Assembly: GCA_024743115.1 (NCBI GenBank)
Contig: JANSXC010000002.1
Coordinates: 164,207 to 228,206, forward strand
Direction: 5' to 3'
Source: a bacterium
Lineage (GTDB): Bacteria; Planctomycetota; UBA1135; UBA2386
DNA: 64,000 nt
Under the pieces are notes generated by a model. It made no database searches. It saw only the letters and a list, made by a program, of their open reading frames with translations, and was not told where the DNA came from. Both the position numbers and the translations under genes were made by a program. Below, piece after piece: positions 9,601 to 17,837 of the stretch; position 1 is the stretch's first letter; the number at the start of each line of letters is the position of its first letter.

Positions 9601-10610
9601 CAGGTCAACTTACCGTAGAGGCCCTGCTCGGGCGCCTTTCCTCCGAGAGCGCGCGTGATCAAGGTCACGTTGTGGTCGACCATGCCGACGAACGTGCCGC
9701 GATACGAGCCGGGTTCGCCCATCGCGTCGCTGTAGAGCTTGCCACCGATGCGAACGTCGTGGCCGCGGGCTTGCGCGCCTTCGACGACGGCCTGCACGTG
9801 GTCCTCTTCGAACGCCTGCTCGACGAAGATCGCGTTCACCTTGCGCTCGGTGAGCATGGTCACGAGGCGGGTGATCTCCGCAAGCCCGGCTTCGTGCTCG
9901 GTCGTCACGCCTTGCACGCCGTGGACCTCGATGCCGTAGGCGCGGCCGAAGTAGTTGAACGCGTCGTGGGCGGTCACGAGTACCCGGCTGGCCTCGGGGA
10001 TGGTCGCGAGGCACTGTTTTGCGTAGTCGTGGACCGCGAGGATCTCGCGTTCGAGGGCGGTCGCACGTTCTTCGTAGCCCGACCGGCCGGCGGGATCCTG
10101 CGCACTGAGCGTGTCTCGAATCACCGACACGCTCGCGGCCCAGAGGGATGCATCGTTCCAGACGTGGGGGTCGAAGTGGCCCTCGAACTCTTCGGGCTCG
10201 AGCAGGTCCTTCGGATCGATCCCGCTCGTCAGTGCCGCGACACGCTTGCCGGAGCCGGCCATTCGAACCAGCGCGTCCGACAGCCGCGCCTCGAGGTTCA
10301 GGCCGCTGTAGAAGATGACGTCGGCGGCTTCGAGGGTCGCGATGTCGTTGCGCGTCGGGTTGTAGGTGTGCGGGTCGACGTCGTTGCGCATCATCCCGCG
10401 GACGGTGGCCCGGTCGCCCGCGACCCGGGTCACGAGGTCGGTGACCATGCCACAGGTGGTGACGATCGAATAGCCGCCGGCGGCCGGATCGCCGCCTGCG
10501 CCGGTGCCTTGGCCCGAGGGTGGGGTCGAACCGTCGCCGCCGCAGCTGGCGAGGGTCAGGAGGCCGAGAGCGCCGAGTGCGGCGAGGCAGATGGCTTGGA
10601 GTCGATGCAT
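9597..10610 (-). CDS. Metal ABC transporter substrate-binding lipoprotein (TroA/ZnuA family)
   Basis: The 337-residue protein opens with a signal peptide ending in LASC, a lipobox. Probable metal ligands follow the cluster A-I pattern: His in DPHTYNPT, His in FDPHVWND, His in TAHDAFNYFG, and Asp in LYSDAM near the C-terminus. A His-His-His-Asp set is that of TroA and related proteins that bind Zn2+ or Mn2+; it differs from the Glu-containing PsaA/MntC site. A Gly/Pro/Ser-rich linker follows the lipobox. ATG at 10610 gives the correct signal peptide. The gene leads the operon, with a hairpin and a candidate operator just upstream. Confidence 0.9.
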   Translation of the reverse strand: MHRLQAICLAALGALGLLTLASCGGDGSTPPSGQGTGAGGDPAAGGYSIVTTCGMVTDLVTRVAGDRATVRGMMRNDVDPHTYNPTRNDIATLEAADVIFYSGLNLEARLSDALVRMAGSGKRVAALTSGIDPKDLLEPEEFEGHFDPHVWNDASLWAASVSVIRDTLSAQDPAGRSGYEERATALEREILAVHDYAKQCLATIPEASRVLVTAHDAFNYFGRAYGIEVHGVQGVTTEHEAGLAEITRLVTMLTERKVNAIFVEQAFEEDHVQAVVEGAQARGHDVRIGGKLYSDAMGEPGSYRGTFVGMVDHNVTLITRALGGKAPEQGLYGKLTW

Positions 10611-10618
10611 GCCGTGGG

Positions 10619-10636
10619 GGCTGGCGGTCGCCAGCC
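10619..10636 (-). promoter_or_regulatory. Hairpin in the 5' untranslated region of the metal importer operon
   Basis: Bases 10619-10626 (GGCTGGCG) and 10629-10636 (CGCCAGCC) are perfect inverted repeats with a 2-base centre, effectively a 7-bp stem with a 4-base loop. It lies between the candidate operator and the start codon at 10610. There is no T run, so it is not a convincing terminator; it may shape translation or mRNA stability. Confidence 0.4.
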
Positions 10637-10641
10637 GATTA

Positions 10642-10658
10642 TTGAGACATGATCTCAA
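10642..10658. promoter_or_regulatory. Candidate metal-responsive operator overlapping the importer promoter
   Basis: TTGAGA-CATGA-TCTCAA is a perfect 6-bp inverted repeat with a 5-bp spacer, in an AT-rich island within very GC-rich DNA. Read on the minus strand it abuts CAATAAT, a possible -10 element for the operon starting at 10610. Its position suggests a Fur/Zur or DtxR/MntR-type repressor site; the repressor is not in this window. The cytochrome gene at 10747 reads the other way and could also be affected. Confidence 0.45.
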
Positions 10659-10732
10659 GAACGGCCCGGATTCGCAAGCTCGATCTGGCGGATGGGCGGC
10701 GAGTCGGGGCAGGCGGGGCGGCAGCGGCGCGC

Positions 10733-10738
10733 TATCGT
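10733..10738 (+). promoter_or_regulatory. Candidate -10 element of a leaderless promoter
   Basis: TATCGT lies 8 bases before the GTG at 10747, and no Shine-Dalgarno sequence is present. This fits the close -10 pattern shared by many genes in the window and supports GTG at 10747 as the start. Confidence 0.5.
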
Positions 10739-10746
10739 CGTGCGGC

Positions 10747-11637
10747 GTGCCAGACATCCTCTCGCGTCGTGCGCTGCTCGCGACTCTCGCTGCCGTCGCT
10801 ACGGCGTTGCCCGGTCAGGACGGCAAGCAGCTGTTCCAATCCTTCTGCGGGGCCTGTCACCTGCCCGATCGGGTCCACGTCGGCCCCTCCGCGATCGAGA
10901 TCGCGGGGCTCTATCGCGGCAAGCGTGCCGAGTTCCTGGCGTGGTGCAAGGCGCCGAGTCCGAAGCGCAAGGGCGTGATCCAGATGCCGCCCATGGGATA
11001 CCTCGGAGACGCGAAGCTGACGGCGATCCATCGTCACATCCTCGCCAGCACGGTCGGGCAGAAGGAGGTCGTCGTAAAGAACGCTGATCGCTTCCGGGCG
11101 TCGCCCTCGATGCGCCGCCGGCCGCTGGTCATGCGCATCTTCATGCCCGACGCCGGGCCCGCGGCAATCGCCGTCGCGGTCAACGACGACTATCACTACT
11201 GCTTCGACGCGGGGGCGTGCCGGCTGCGGTACGTCTGGCAGGGTGACTTCATCGATGGCTGGCCCGTGTGGCGCGCAAACGGCAACGCGCTCGCGAAGAT
11301 CGTCGGTGACATCGTGCTGCGTGAGCCGCGGTCGCCGTTGCCGGTGCAGCAGAGCGACAAGCGCAAGTTCCTCGGCTATCGGCTGCGCGCGGGACTGCCG
11401 ACGTTTCGATACCGGCTCGGCGAGGTGCGTGTCGAAGAACGCATCACGCCGCTGCCGGGCGGCCGCGGGCTCGCGCGGCGCTTCCGACTCGAGGGTGCGC
11501 CGAGGGACTGGCGCTTGCGGCTGACGGCGCCCGTTGGAATGACCTGGCGCAGCGGCGATGGCGAGTTCGATGGGCTCGAGTTCACGCCCGCCGTGAGCAA
11601 GCGAGCGGAGTTCACCCTCACGCTGGAGCAGAAGTGA
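10747..11637 (+). CDS. Exported c-type cytochrome with C-terminal domain of unknown function
   Basis: The 296-residue product has a signal peptide (ILSRRALLATLAAVATALPGQ) and one haem-attachment motif, CGACH, near residue 36. MPPMGYLGD some 45 residues later supplies the likely axial Met of a class I cytochrome c. The remaining 190 residues form a beta-rich domain that I do not recognise. GTG at 10747 is the only start that gives a clean signal peptide. The gene overlaps the following sorbosone-dehydrogenase-like gene, so this cytochrome probably accepts electrons from that exported enzyme. Cytochrome c and six-bladed propeller pairs of this kind are common in Planctomycetota and Verrucomicrobia. 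Confidence 0.8.
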   Translation: MPDILSRRALLATLAAVATALPGQDGKQLFQSFCGACHLPDRVHVGPSAIEIAGLYRGKRAEFLAWCKAPSPKRKGVIQMPPMGYLGDAKLTAIHRHILASTVGQKEVVVKNADRFRASPSMRRRPLVMRIFMPDAGPAAIAVAVNDDYHYCFDAGACRLRYVWQGDFIDGWPVWRANGNALAKIVGDIVLREPRSPLPVQQSDKRKFLGYRLRAGLPTFRYRLGEVRVEERITPLPGGRGLARRFRLEGAPRDWRLRLTAPVGMTWRSGDGEFDGLEFTPAVSKRAEFTLTLEQK

Positions 11638-13154
11638 TGAGCTGCCTGCGAGGCGTCCTCGGGTCGTGCATTCTGGCAGCGGCACTGGCCGCGCAGAGTC
11701 CGGATCCCTGGCCTGCGGCTTTCACGTTCGAGAACGTTCCGATCCCGGCTGGCATCGACCCGCAGATCGGCGGCCTCGACGCCCTGCCGGACGGTCGCCT
11801 GGCGATCTGTTTTCACCGCGGCGAAGTCATGATCTTCGATCCGGCCAGCGGCGCGTGGCAGCGCTTTGCCGAGGGGTTGCACGAACCGCTCGGGCTGTTG
11901 GTAGAGAGTGCGGCGAGTCTGCTCGTAATGCAGCGCGCCGAGCTGACTCGGCTTCGTGATACTGACGGCGACGGCCAGGCCGACGACTACGAGACGGTCT
12001 ACGACGGCTTCGGGATGACCGGGAACTACCACGAGTTCGCATTCGGGCCGGCGCGGGACGCTGCTGGCAACCTATACGTTGCGCTCAATACTGCTTCGAA
12101 CGGTGCGGGGGTTCGCGAGGAGATCCGCGGGGCCTGGAGCCCGATCGGCCTCGCGCGCGACAAGATGACCGCGCGCGGCCGGGCGTGGGAGCCGTTCAAG
12201 CAGGCTGCGGGTCGCATGTACGCGCGGGCGGCCTGGCGTGGCTGGGTCGTGAAGCTGTCGCCCGATGGTGAGACCGCGACGCCGTTCGCGTGCGGGTTCC
12301 GCTCGCCGGACGGCATCGGCTTCGACGCCGAGGGTCGGTTGCTCGTCACCGACAACCAGGGTGATTGGCTCGGCACGAGCAAGGTGCATCATGTGAAGCG
12401 CGGTGGCTTCTATGGTCACGTCGCGTCGCTGGTCTGGCGCCCGGGCTGGACGCGCAATCCACTCGAGGTGCCGGTGGCAGAGCTCGACGAACTGCGAATG
12501 CCGGCCATGGGGCTGCTGCCGCACGGGGAACTCGCGAACTCTCCGACTCAGCCCGTCGCGATTCCCGCGGGTGTGTTCGGGCCGTTGGCGCGGCAGACGT
12601 TGATCGGTGACATGGATCAGCACACGCTCGTCCGCTTCTTACCTGATCCGGTGGCCGGCGTGTCGCAGGGTGCTGCGATCCCGTTCCTGCAGACTGCGGC
12701 GCTCGGTCGCGGCAATCACCGCATGACCTTCACCGCGGATGGGTCGTTGTGGATCGGCAAGACCCATCTGTCATGGGCCGGTGCCGAAGGGCTCGTGCGT
12801 GTGCGGTGGCGCGGCGCCGCGGCGGGGCTCTTTGCGGTCGATCGCGTGCGCGTGACCCAGCGAGGTTTCGTGTTGGGCTTCACCGAGCCGGTGGCAGCGG
12901 CGAGTCTCGGTGGCGTTCGGGTGCGGGCGCATCGCTATCACTATCACAAGGCCTACGGCTCCCCGAAGGTTGACGACCACGCGGTCGCAGTCGTCTCGAA
13001 TGCGCTCGACGAGTCCGGGACCACTCTCGTGCTCGAGTTCGACGAGTTGCCCGCCGATTCGGTCTACACGTTCCAGCTCGATGGCCTGACCTCTCGGCGC
13101 GGGCGGGCGTTGCTGGGCGATCGGATCTACTACACGCTGCTCCGCGCGCGCTGA
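11637..13154 (+). CDS. Exported glucose/sorbosone dehydrogenase-like beta-propeller protein
   Basis: The 505-residue protein has a signal peptide (MSCLRGVLGSCILAAALAAQ) and propeller strands typical of the membrane-bound dehydrogenase / sorbosone dehydrogenase-like family. Examples are IGGLDALPDGRLAICFHRGEV, RLRDTDGDGQADDYETVYDGFG, SPDGIGFDAEGRLLVTDNQGDW and HHVKRGGFYGHVASL. The DTDGDGQAD stretch is a calcium-type loop. The C-terminus adds a beta-sandwich-like segment of about 100 residues. ATG at 11637 overlaps the cytochrome stop by one base (TGATG) with GGAG 8 bases upstream; a GTG one codon earlier is equally possible. The substrate is unknown. Confidence 0.8.
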   Translation: MSCLRGVLGSCILAAALAAQSPDPWPAAFTFENVPIPAGIDPQIGGLDALPDGRLAICFHRGEVMIFDPASGAWQRFAEGLHEPLGLLVESAASLLVMQRAELTRLRDTDGDGQADDYETVYDGFGMTGNYHEFAFGPARDAAGNLYVALNTASNGAGVREEIRGAWSPIGLARDKMTARGRAWEPFKQAAGRMYARAAWRGWVVKLSPDGETATPFACGFRSPDGIGFDAEGRLLVTDNQGDWLGTSKVHHVKRGGFYGHVASLVWRPGWTRNPLEVPVAELDELRMPAMGLLPHGELANSPTQPVAIPAGVFGPLARQTLIGDMDQHTLVRFLPDPVAGVSQGAAIPFLQTAALGRGNHRMTFTADGSLWIGKTHLSWAGAEGLVRVRWRGAAAGLFAVDRVRVTQRGFVLGFTEPVAAASLGGVRVRAHRYHYHKAYGSPKVDDHAVAVVSNALDESGTTLVLEFDELPADSVYTFQLDGLTSRRGRALLGDRIYYTLLRAR

Positions 13155-13258
13155 CGCGGCTGTCGGGTCCGAGTCGGATTTGTGTATTTTCGGTGGGGTC
13201 GACGTTTGAGAGTGTCGCAGGCTCGTCGACGTCCTGCGATTCTGCCGAGCCGCACCCA

Positions 13259-15652
13259 ATGATCCGCCAAACTCAACCCACCGTTGTTGCCGTTCTGGTA
13301 CTTCACCTCGCCGCCCTGCTGCCGGGCCAGGATCCGTTCGGTGGGCGACGCGGACGACGCGGTCCGCCACCTTCACCCGTGCTCGAGGCGCTCGATCAGA
13401 ACGGTGACGGGGAGATCGACGGTGAGGAGATGGACTTCGCCGCGGTGTCGCTGCTGACGCTGGACCAGAACGGCGACGGCAACCTGACTGCGGAGGAGAT
13501 GGCGCCGCCGCCGCCGCCCGAGGGCGAGGATCGTGAGCGTCGTGGCCGACGCGGCCCGCCGCCCGGGATGAACTCCGGCGATCCGATCGTTGCGGCGCTG
13601 GATCTCGATGGCGACGGCGAGCTGTTCGAGGACGAGGTCACCGGGGCTGCGAAGACCCTCGACCGGCTCGACACCGACGACGACGACGTGCTCACCCGGG
13701 CGGAGATGTTCGTGAGATCTTCCGGGGCCATGGCACGCATCTTCGCCGGCGGGATGCGGCGCGATGCCGGTGGGCACTACGATGGCATCCCGTTGCCGAG
13801 CGAGCTGCGGCGTGAGGACGGTGCCGGTGAAGTCCCGGACATGGCGACGTTTCGCGAGTTCTCGTATCGCGGCAAAGAGGTGATGATCGACACGCACCTC
13901 GCGGATCTCGAGTTCGTGAAGTTCCAGATCGAGAGCGCCGACGAGGAATCGCCGCGGCTCTACTTCCTCAACACGAACACGTTCCGCGCGCATCCGATGT
14001 TCATGCGAGCCATCGGGATCGGCCGGGGTTTCGGCCCGACCGAGGGGCGGATGCGCGGCGTATTGGTCTACCGCCCGCGCCTCATGGCAGGGGGCGGGGC
14101 TCCCGGGTTGTTCACGTTCGAGTTCGAGCCCAACGATGCGTATCCCTACGACGGCATCCGGCTCGCGTACGATCTGTTGTGCGAGCATGCGCCGATCCTG
14201 CGGGACCGGCTGGCCTACAACCTGCTGCCGAGGGCGCGCCAGCGCTGGCAGCGCGAGAAGGAACTCTACGAGGCGGGCAAGTTGCCGGTCTTCCAGCCCG
14301 ACGACGTCTACGGCGAGGTCGGGTTCCTGCCGCTGAACATTGCGGAGTCCTTCGGCCGGCTGCGCCTCATGCAACCGGGCGAGCGACCGTCACCGCGCGA
14401 TATCGTCGTGTATCGCTCCTTGCCGAACGAGATGCCGCGGGTCGCCGGGGTGTTGACGGGGTTCCGCCAGACGCCGCTGTCACACGTCAACCTGCGGGCC
14501 GTGCAGGATGGAGTGCCGAACGCGTACGTGGCAGGCGCCGCCGACGACCCGAAGGTGAAAGCGTTGTTCGGTCGGTACGTGCACTACCGCGTCGACGCCG
14601 GCGGCTATTCGTTGCGCGAAGCTACGACTGCGGAGGTGGACGCCTACTTTGCGGCGTTGCGGCCGAAGCAGTCGCAGGTGCCGCCCCGCGACCTCACGGC
14701 ACGCCGGATCCGGGCCTTCTCCGAGGTCGCCTTCGGCGACGCCGCGAGCATCGGCGTCAAGGGCGCCAACCTCGCGACGCTGCGGACGTTCGGTTTCGAC
14801 TCGGAACGCACGCCGGATGGCTACGTGGTGCCGTTCGCGTTCTATCACGCGTTCATGCAGCACAACGGGTTCTATGCGCGGGCTGTGCAGATGTTCGCGA
14901 CGCCCGGGTTCCAGCGCGATGCCGAGGTGAGACAGCGCATGCTGCGCGAGTTCCGCGAGATCATCGAGGACGGCGAGATGCCCGCCTGGGCGGCCGATGC
15001 TCTCGCTGCGGTGCAAGCCCGGTTCCCGGCTGGTGGTTCGATCCGTTGTCGGTCGAGCACCAACAACGAGGACCTGCCCGGATTCAGCGGCGCGGGGCTC
15101 TACGATTCGTTCACACACAAGCCGTCCGAAGGACATCTGAAGAAGAGCATCCAGCAGGTGTTCGCGAGCCTTTGGAACTTCCGCGCGTTCGAGGAGCGCG
15201 AGTTCTTCCGTATCGACCACATGGCGGCGGCCATGGGGGTCGTGTTGCACCCGAACTACAAGAAGGAGCAGCTCAATGGCGTCGCGGTCACGCGCGACGT
15301 GCTCCACCAGGATCTGCACCAGGGCATGACGCTCTATTACGTGAATGCGCAGTGTGGCGAAGATCTGGTGACCAACCCCGAGGCCGAGTCGATACCCGAA
15401 GAGCTGTTGCTCTCGCCGCGCAACCCCCGCAAGGATCGCCTGCTGCAACGCTCGAACCAGCAGGAGGGCGACGCATCCCTGTTGACCGCGGAGCACCGCG
15501 CCGAGCTGCGGCGATGCATGCGGGTGCTGCACGACCGGTTCGCGGGGCTCTATGGTCGGGAGAGTGATGCGGAGTTCGCGATGGAGATCGAGTTCAAGGT
15601 GACGGCCGCGGGTGAGCTCGTGATCAAGCAGGCGCGACCCTGGGTCGACTGA
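13259..15652 (+). CDS. Exported EF-hand protein with swivelling phosphohistidine-like and PEP/pyruvate-dikinase ATP-grasp domains
   Basis: The 797-residue protein has a signal peptide (VVAVLVLHLAALLPGQ), then four EF-hand-type loops: DQNGDGEIDGEE (46-57), DQNGDGNLTAEE (70-81), DLDGDGELFEDE (115-126) and a less regular DTDDDDVLTRAE (138-149). After a 200-residue region of unknown fold comes a swivelling segment, TGFRQTPLSHVNLRA, with a candidate phospho-His at 409. An ATP-grasp domain follows: GVKGANLATL (499-508), CRSSTNNEDLPGFSGAGLYDS (597-617) and a terminal EIEFK...KQARPW. This swivel-then-ATP-grasp order matches glucan water dikinases and is the reverse of PEP synthase and pyruvate phosphate dikinase. 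No PEP-binding barrel is present. Export of a dikinase-like enzyme is odd, because ATP is not expected outside the cytoplasm. The ATG at 13259 gives the signal peptide. Confidence 0.75.
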   Translation: MIRQTQPTVVAVLVLHLAALLPGQDPFGGRRGRRGPPPSPVLEALDQNGDGEIDGEEMDFAAVSLLTLDQNGDGNLTAEEMAPPPPPEGEDRERRGRRGPPPGMNSGDPIVAALDLDGDGELFEDEVTGAAKTLDRLDTDDDDVLTRAEMFVRSSGAMARIFAGGMRRDAGGHYDGIPLPSELRREDGAGEVPDMATFREFSYRGKEVMIDTHLADLEFVKFQIESADEESPRLYFLNTNTFRAHPMFMRAIGIGRGFGPTEGRMRGVLVYRPRLMAGGGAPGLFTFEFEPNDAYPYDGIRLAYDLLCEHAPILRDRLAYNLLPRARQRWQREKELYEAGKLPVFQPDDVYGEVGFLPLNIAESFGRLRLMQPGERPSPRDIVVYRSLPNEMPRVAGVLTGFRQTPLSHVNLRAVQDGVPNAYVAGAADDPKVKALFGRYVHYRVDAGGYSLREATTAEVDAYFAALRPKQSQVPPRDLTARRIRAFSEVAFGDAASIGVKGANLATLRTFGFDSERTPDGYVVPFAFYHAFMQHNGFYARAVQMFATPGFQRDAEVRQRMLREFREIIEDGEMPAWAADALAAVQARFPAGGSIRCRSSTNNEDLPGFSGAGLYDSFTHKPSEGHLKKSIQQVFASLWNFRAFEEREFFRIDHMAAAMGVVLHPNYKKEQLNGVAVTRDVLHQDLHQGMTLYYVNAQCGEDLVTNPEAESIPEELLLSPRNPRKDRLLQRSNQQEGDASLLTAEHRAELRRCMRVLHDRFAGLYGRESDAEFAMEIEFKVTAAGELVIKQARPWVD

Positions 15653-15850
15653 ACGGCGAATCGACGTGCGCGGTGCCGGTTTGGAGGTGCGACCTGGCCG
15701 GCGGCCAACCAGTTGCTGATCGACGCCGGGGCGAGTGCCGGTTACCCCAGCAGTACGCGAATCGGGCGTGAGCATGTTGCCCTGTTCTATGAGGGCAGCA
15801 ACGCGATGTTGGCGTTCTTGCGGATTCCGCTCGCCGACCTTCCGCGCTGA
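15653..15850 (+). pseudogene. C-terminal remnant of a BNR-repeat sialidase
   Basis: Immediately after the stop of the preceding gene, the same frame is open to TGA at 15848-15850 without any start codon. It encodes TWPAANQLLIDAGASAGYPSS followed by HVALFYEGSNAMLAFLRIPL. This matches the last blade of exo-alpha-sialidases, where 'W....L...G.S.YS...' is followed by '+.LLYE.....I.F.R.PL'. Only about 50 residues of a protein usually over 350 long survive. The next gene is a sialate O-acetylesterase, so an intact sialidase and esterase pair probably once stood here. Confidence 0.6.
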
Positions 15851-15911
15851 CTCGGGGAACGTTTCGTGACGCTTGCGCGAGCGCGATCTGGCGCGGATCG
15901 TTGCCAACGCC

Positions 15912-17825
15912 ATGCATGTCAATCCAGCTGCTGCGTCCCTTTGGTGGTCGGCGCTCGCGAGTTTGCTCGTTTCGTCGGCTGTCGGCCAGAAGAAGCCGCG
16001 GGCAGACGTCGTCGAAGTTCCGGCGATTGCAGCCGGGCTGTGCGTCAGCAACGTGTTCCAGTCAAACATGGTGCTGCAGCGTGGCAAGCCGATCACGGTG
16101 TGGGGCTGGGCCGCGCCAGGGGAGCAGATCACGGTCGAGTTCGCCGGCGAGAGCGGGGCGGGTCGCGCTGCGCCGGATCGCTCCTGGCGCATCACGCTGG
16201 GCGCGTTGGCCGCGAGTTCGGTTCCGCGGTCGATGGTCGTTCGCGGCGTAGCCGAAGTGCTGACGCTCGAGAACGTTCTGGTCGGCGACGTTTGGGTGCT
16301 CGGCGGCCAGAGCAACATGGAGTTCGAACTCGCGAAGGTCGAGAACGGCAACCTCGAGATCGTCTCGGCCAACTACCCCGAGATCCGTATCCTCACCGTT
16401 CCGTACGGAGCCGGCCTCGAACCCGTCCGGGGTTTCGCGCGACTGCACGAGTGGAGCGGCTGGTTCGGGCGACACTTCCGCAAGGGTGACTGGGACGTCT
16501 GCACGCCCGCCGTTGCGCGCGAGCTTTCGGCCATCGGTTTCGCGTTCGCCCGGCGCGTGCACACCGCGAGCGGCGTGCCGATCGGCGTCGTCGACGCGTC
16601 ACGCGGTGGGACGACGGTCGAGACCTGGACGCCGCTGAGCCGACTGCGTGCGATGACCAGCAAGGTGGTGCGCAACAAGGTCTCCGACTGGGAGCGCCGC
16701 GTCGCGGAGTGGGATGCCGAGCAGGATCTCGCGCAGCGCGTGAAGAAACACCAAGCCTGGCTCGCACGGCAGAGCAAGGCGGGCAAACAGGTGACCGAGG
16801 ATCGCCGCGCCGTACCCACCGACCTGAGGCCGGGCCCGATCGCCGATCACAACCATCCGGGTCATTGCTACGCGGGGATGATTGCGCCGCTCGTCGGGCT
16901 CGCGGTCAAGGGCGTGATCTTCCACCAGGGCTACAACAACGCGTTCGATGGCATGCCGGGAGTTGCGTTCTATCGCGAGGCGCTGCCCGAGATGATTCGG
17001 GCGTGGCGCGATGCGTTCGGTGATCCCGCGCTGCCGTTCGGGATCCTGTCACTCTGCACGGATGGCTATCCGCAGACGCGTGACAACTACCTCGAGAAGA
17101 TGCTCGACACGGGGATCTTCTTGCGTGCGGCGCAGTATCGAACCTTCCTCGAGCTGCAGCGGGCCGGTGACGACAACATCGGGTTCGCGAGCACGTTCGA
17201 TCTGCGGCGGCGGTGGTACCACCCGCAAGTGAAGCTGCCGGCTGGGGAACGGATTGCGCGGTGGGCGCTGGCGACGCAGTACGGGCTCGGTCGCGAACTC
17301 GTGTGGCAGCCGCCGAGAGTTGTCGCCGTCGATCGGCGCGATGGCGAACTCGTGCTGCGGCTCGATACCGCGGTCAGTGACCCCGAGGATGGGGCGATGG
17401 TCGGGTTCGCGATCGCGGGCGAAGATCGGCGTTTCCAGCCAGCCGAAGTCGGCTACGTGGCGATCGGCAAGGACGGTCGCGGGCGGACGCGGTTCGATCG
17501 CAAGCAGCTCGTTCTGCGCAGTCCGCTGGTGCCGACACCGGTGCACTATCGCTACGCATGGGGCCGCAACCCATTGGCCAACGTGCAGGTGGCGGGCAAC
17601 AAGGACCTGCCCCTCGCGACCCAGCGCAGCGACGATTGGGGGCCGGCGGATGTACCGGCCGGGATCTTCGACGAAGTCGTGACCGGCAAGATGTCACGTG
17701 CGCAACGCAATCGCGTGCTGCGGGCCCTGCGGGAGGAAGACCGGCGTCGTCGGGTCGCCGAGGCGGAAGCGGTCCTGCGCGAGTTCGGCCCGAAGGGCAT
17801 GGGCGGCACCGTCGGCAAGGACTGA
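15912..17825 (+). CDS. Exported sialate O-acetylesterase (SASA/SGNH family)
   Basis: The 637-residue protein starts with a signal peptide (SLWWSALASLLVSSAVGQ). It has the conserved block SNVFQSNMVLQRGKPITVWGWA, the nucleophile motif GGQSNMEFEL and the downstream block VKGVIFHQGYNNA, which corresponds to the usual 'WYQGE.N' motif with Tyr in place of Glu. It removes O-acetyl groups from sialic acids or from other acetylated sugars in the periplasm. The C-terminal 60 residues are basic and coiled-coil-like (RAQRNRVLRALREEDRRRRVAEAEA), which is unusual. ATG at 15912 is chosen for the signal peptide; an upstream in-frame start would add an unlikely charged leader. A sialidase remnant lies directly upstream. 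Confidence 0.85.
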   Translation: MHVNPAAASLWWSALASLLVSSAVGQKKPRADVVEVPAIAAGLCVSNVFQSNMVLQRGKPITVWGWAAPGEQITVEFAGESGAGRAAPDRSWRITLGALAASSVPRSMVVRGVAEVLTLENVLVGDVWVLGGQSNMEFELAKVENGNLEIVSANYPEIRILTVPYGAGLEPVRGFARLHEWSGWFGRHFRKGDWDVCTPAVARELSAIGFAFARRVHTASGVPIGVVDASRGGTTVETWTPLSRLRAMTSKVVRNKVSDWERRVAEWDAEQDLAQRVKKHQAWLARQSKAGKQVTEDRRAVPTDLRPGPIADHNHPGHCYAGMIAPLVGLAVKGVIFHQGYNNAFDGMPGVAFYREALPEMIRAWRDAFGDPALPFGILSLCTDGYPQTRDNYLEKMLDTGIFLRAAQYRTFLELQRAGDDNIGFASTFDLRRRWYHPQVKLPAGERIARWALATQYGLGRELVWQPPRVVAVDRRDGELVLRLDTAVSDPEDGAMVGFAIAGEDRRFQPAEVGYVAIGKDGRGRTRFDRKQLVLRSPLVPTPVHYRYAWGRNPLANVQVAGNKDLPLATQRSDDWGPADVPAGIFDEVVTGKMSRAQRNRVLRALREEDRRRRVAEAEAVLREFGPKGMGGTVGKD

Positions 17826-17837
17826 CTGGTCAGCGTC

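Noticed and set aside
7936..9618. 560-codon plus-strand frame opposite the metal-importer genes
   Set aside because: The translation is His/Arg/Asp-rich with no domain, opposite ATPase and permease genes with clear motifs. It is a GC-driven shadow frame.
14480..16372. 630-codon minus-strand frame opposite the EF-hand protein and esterase genes
   Set aside because: It spans the ends of two real plus-strand genes and the gap between them, and shows no motif, signal peptide or ribosome site.
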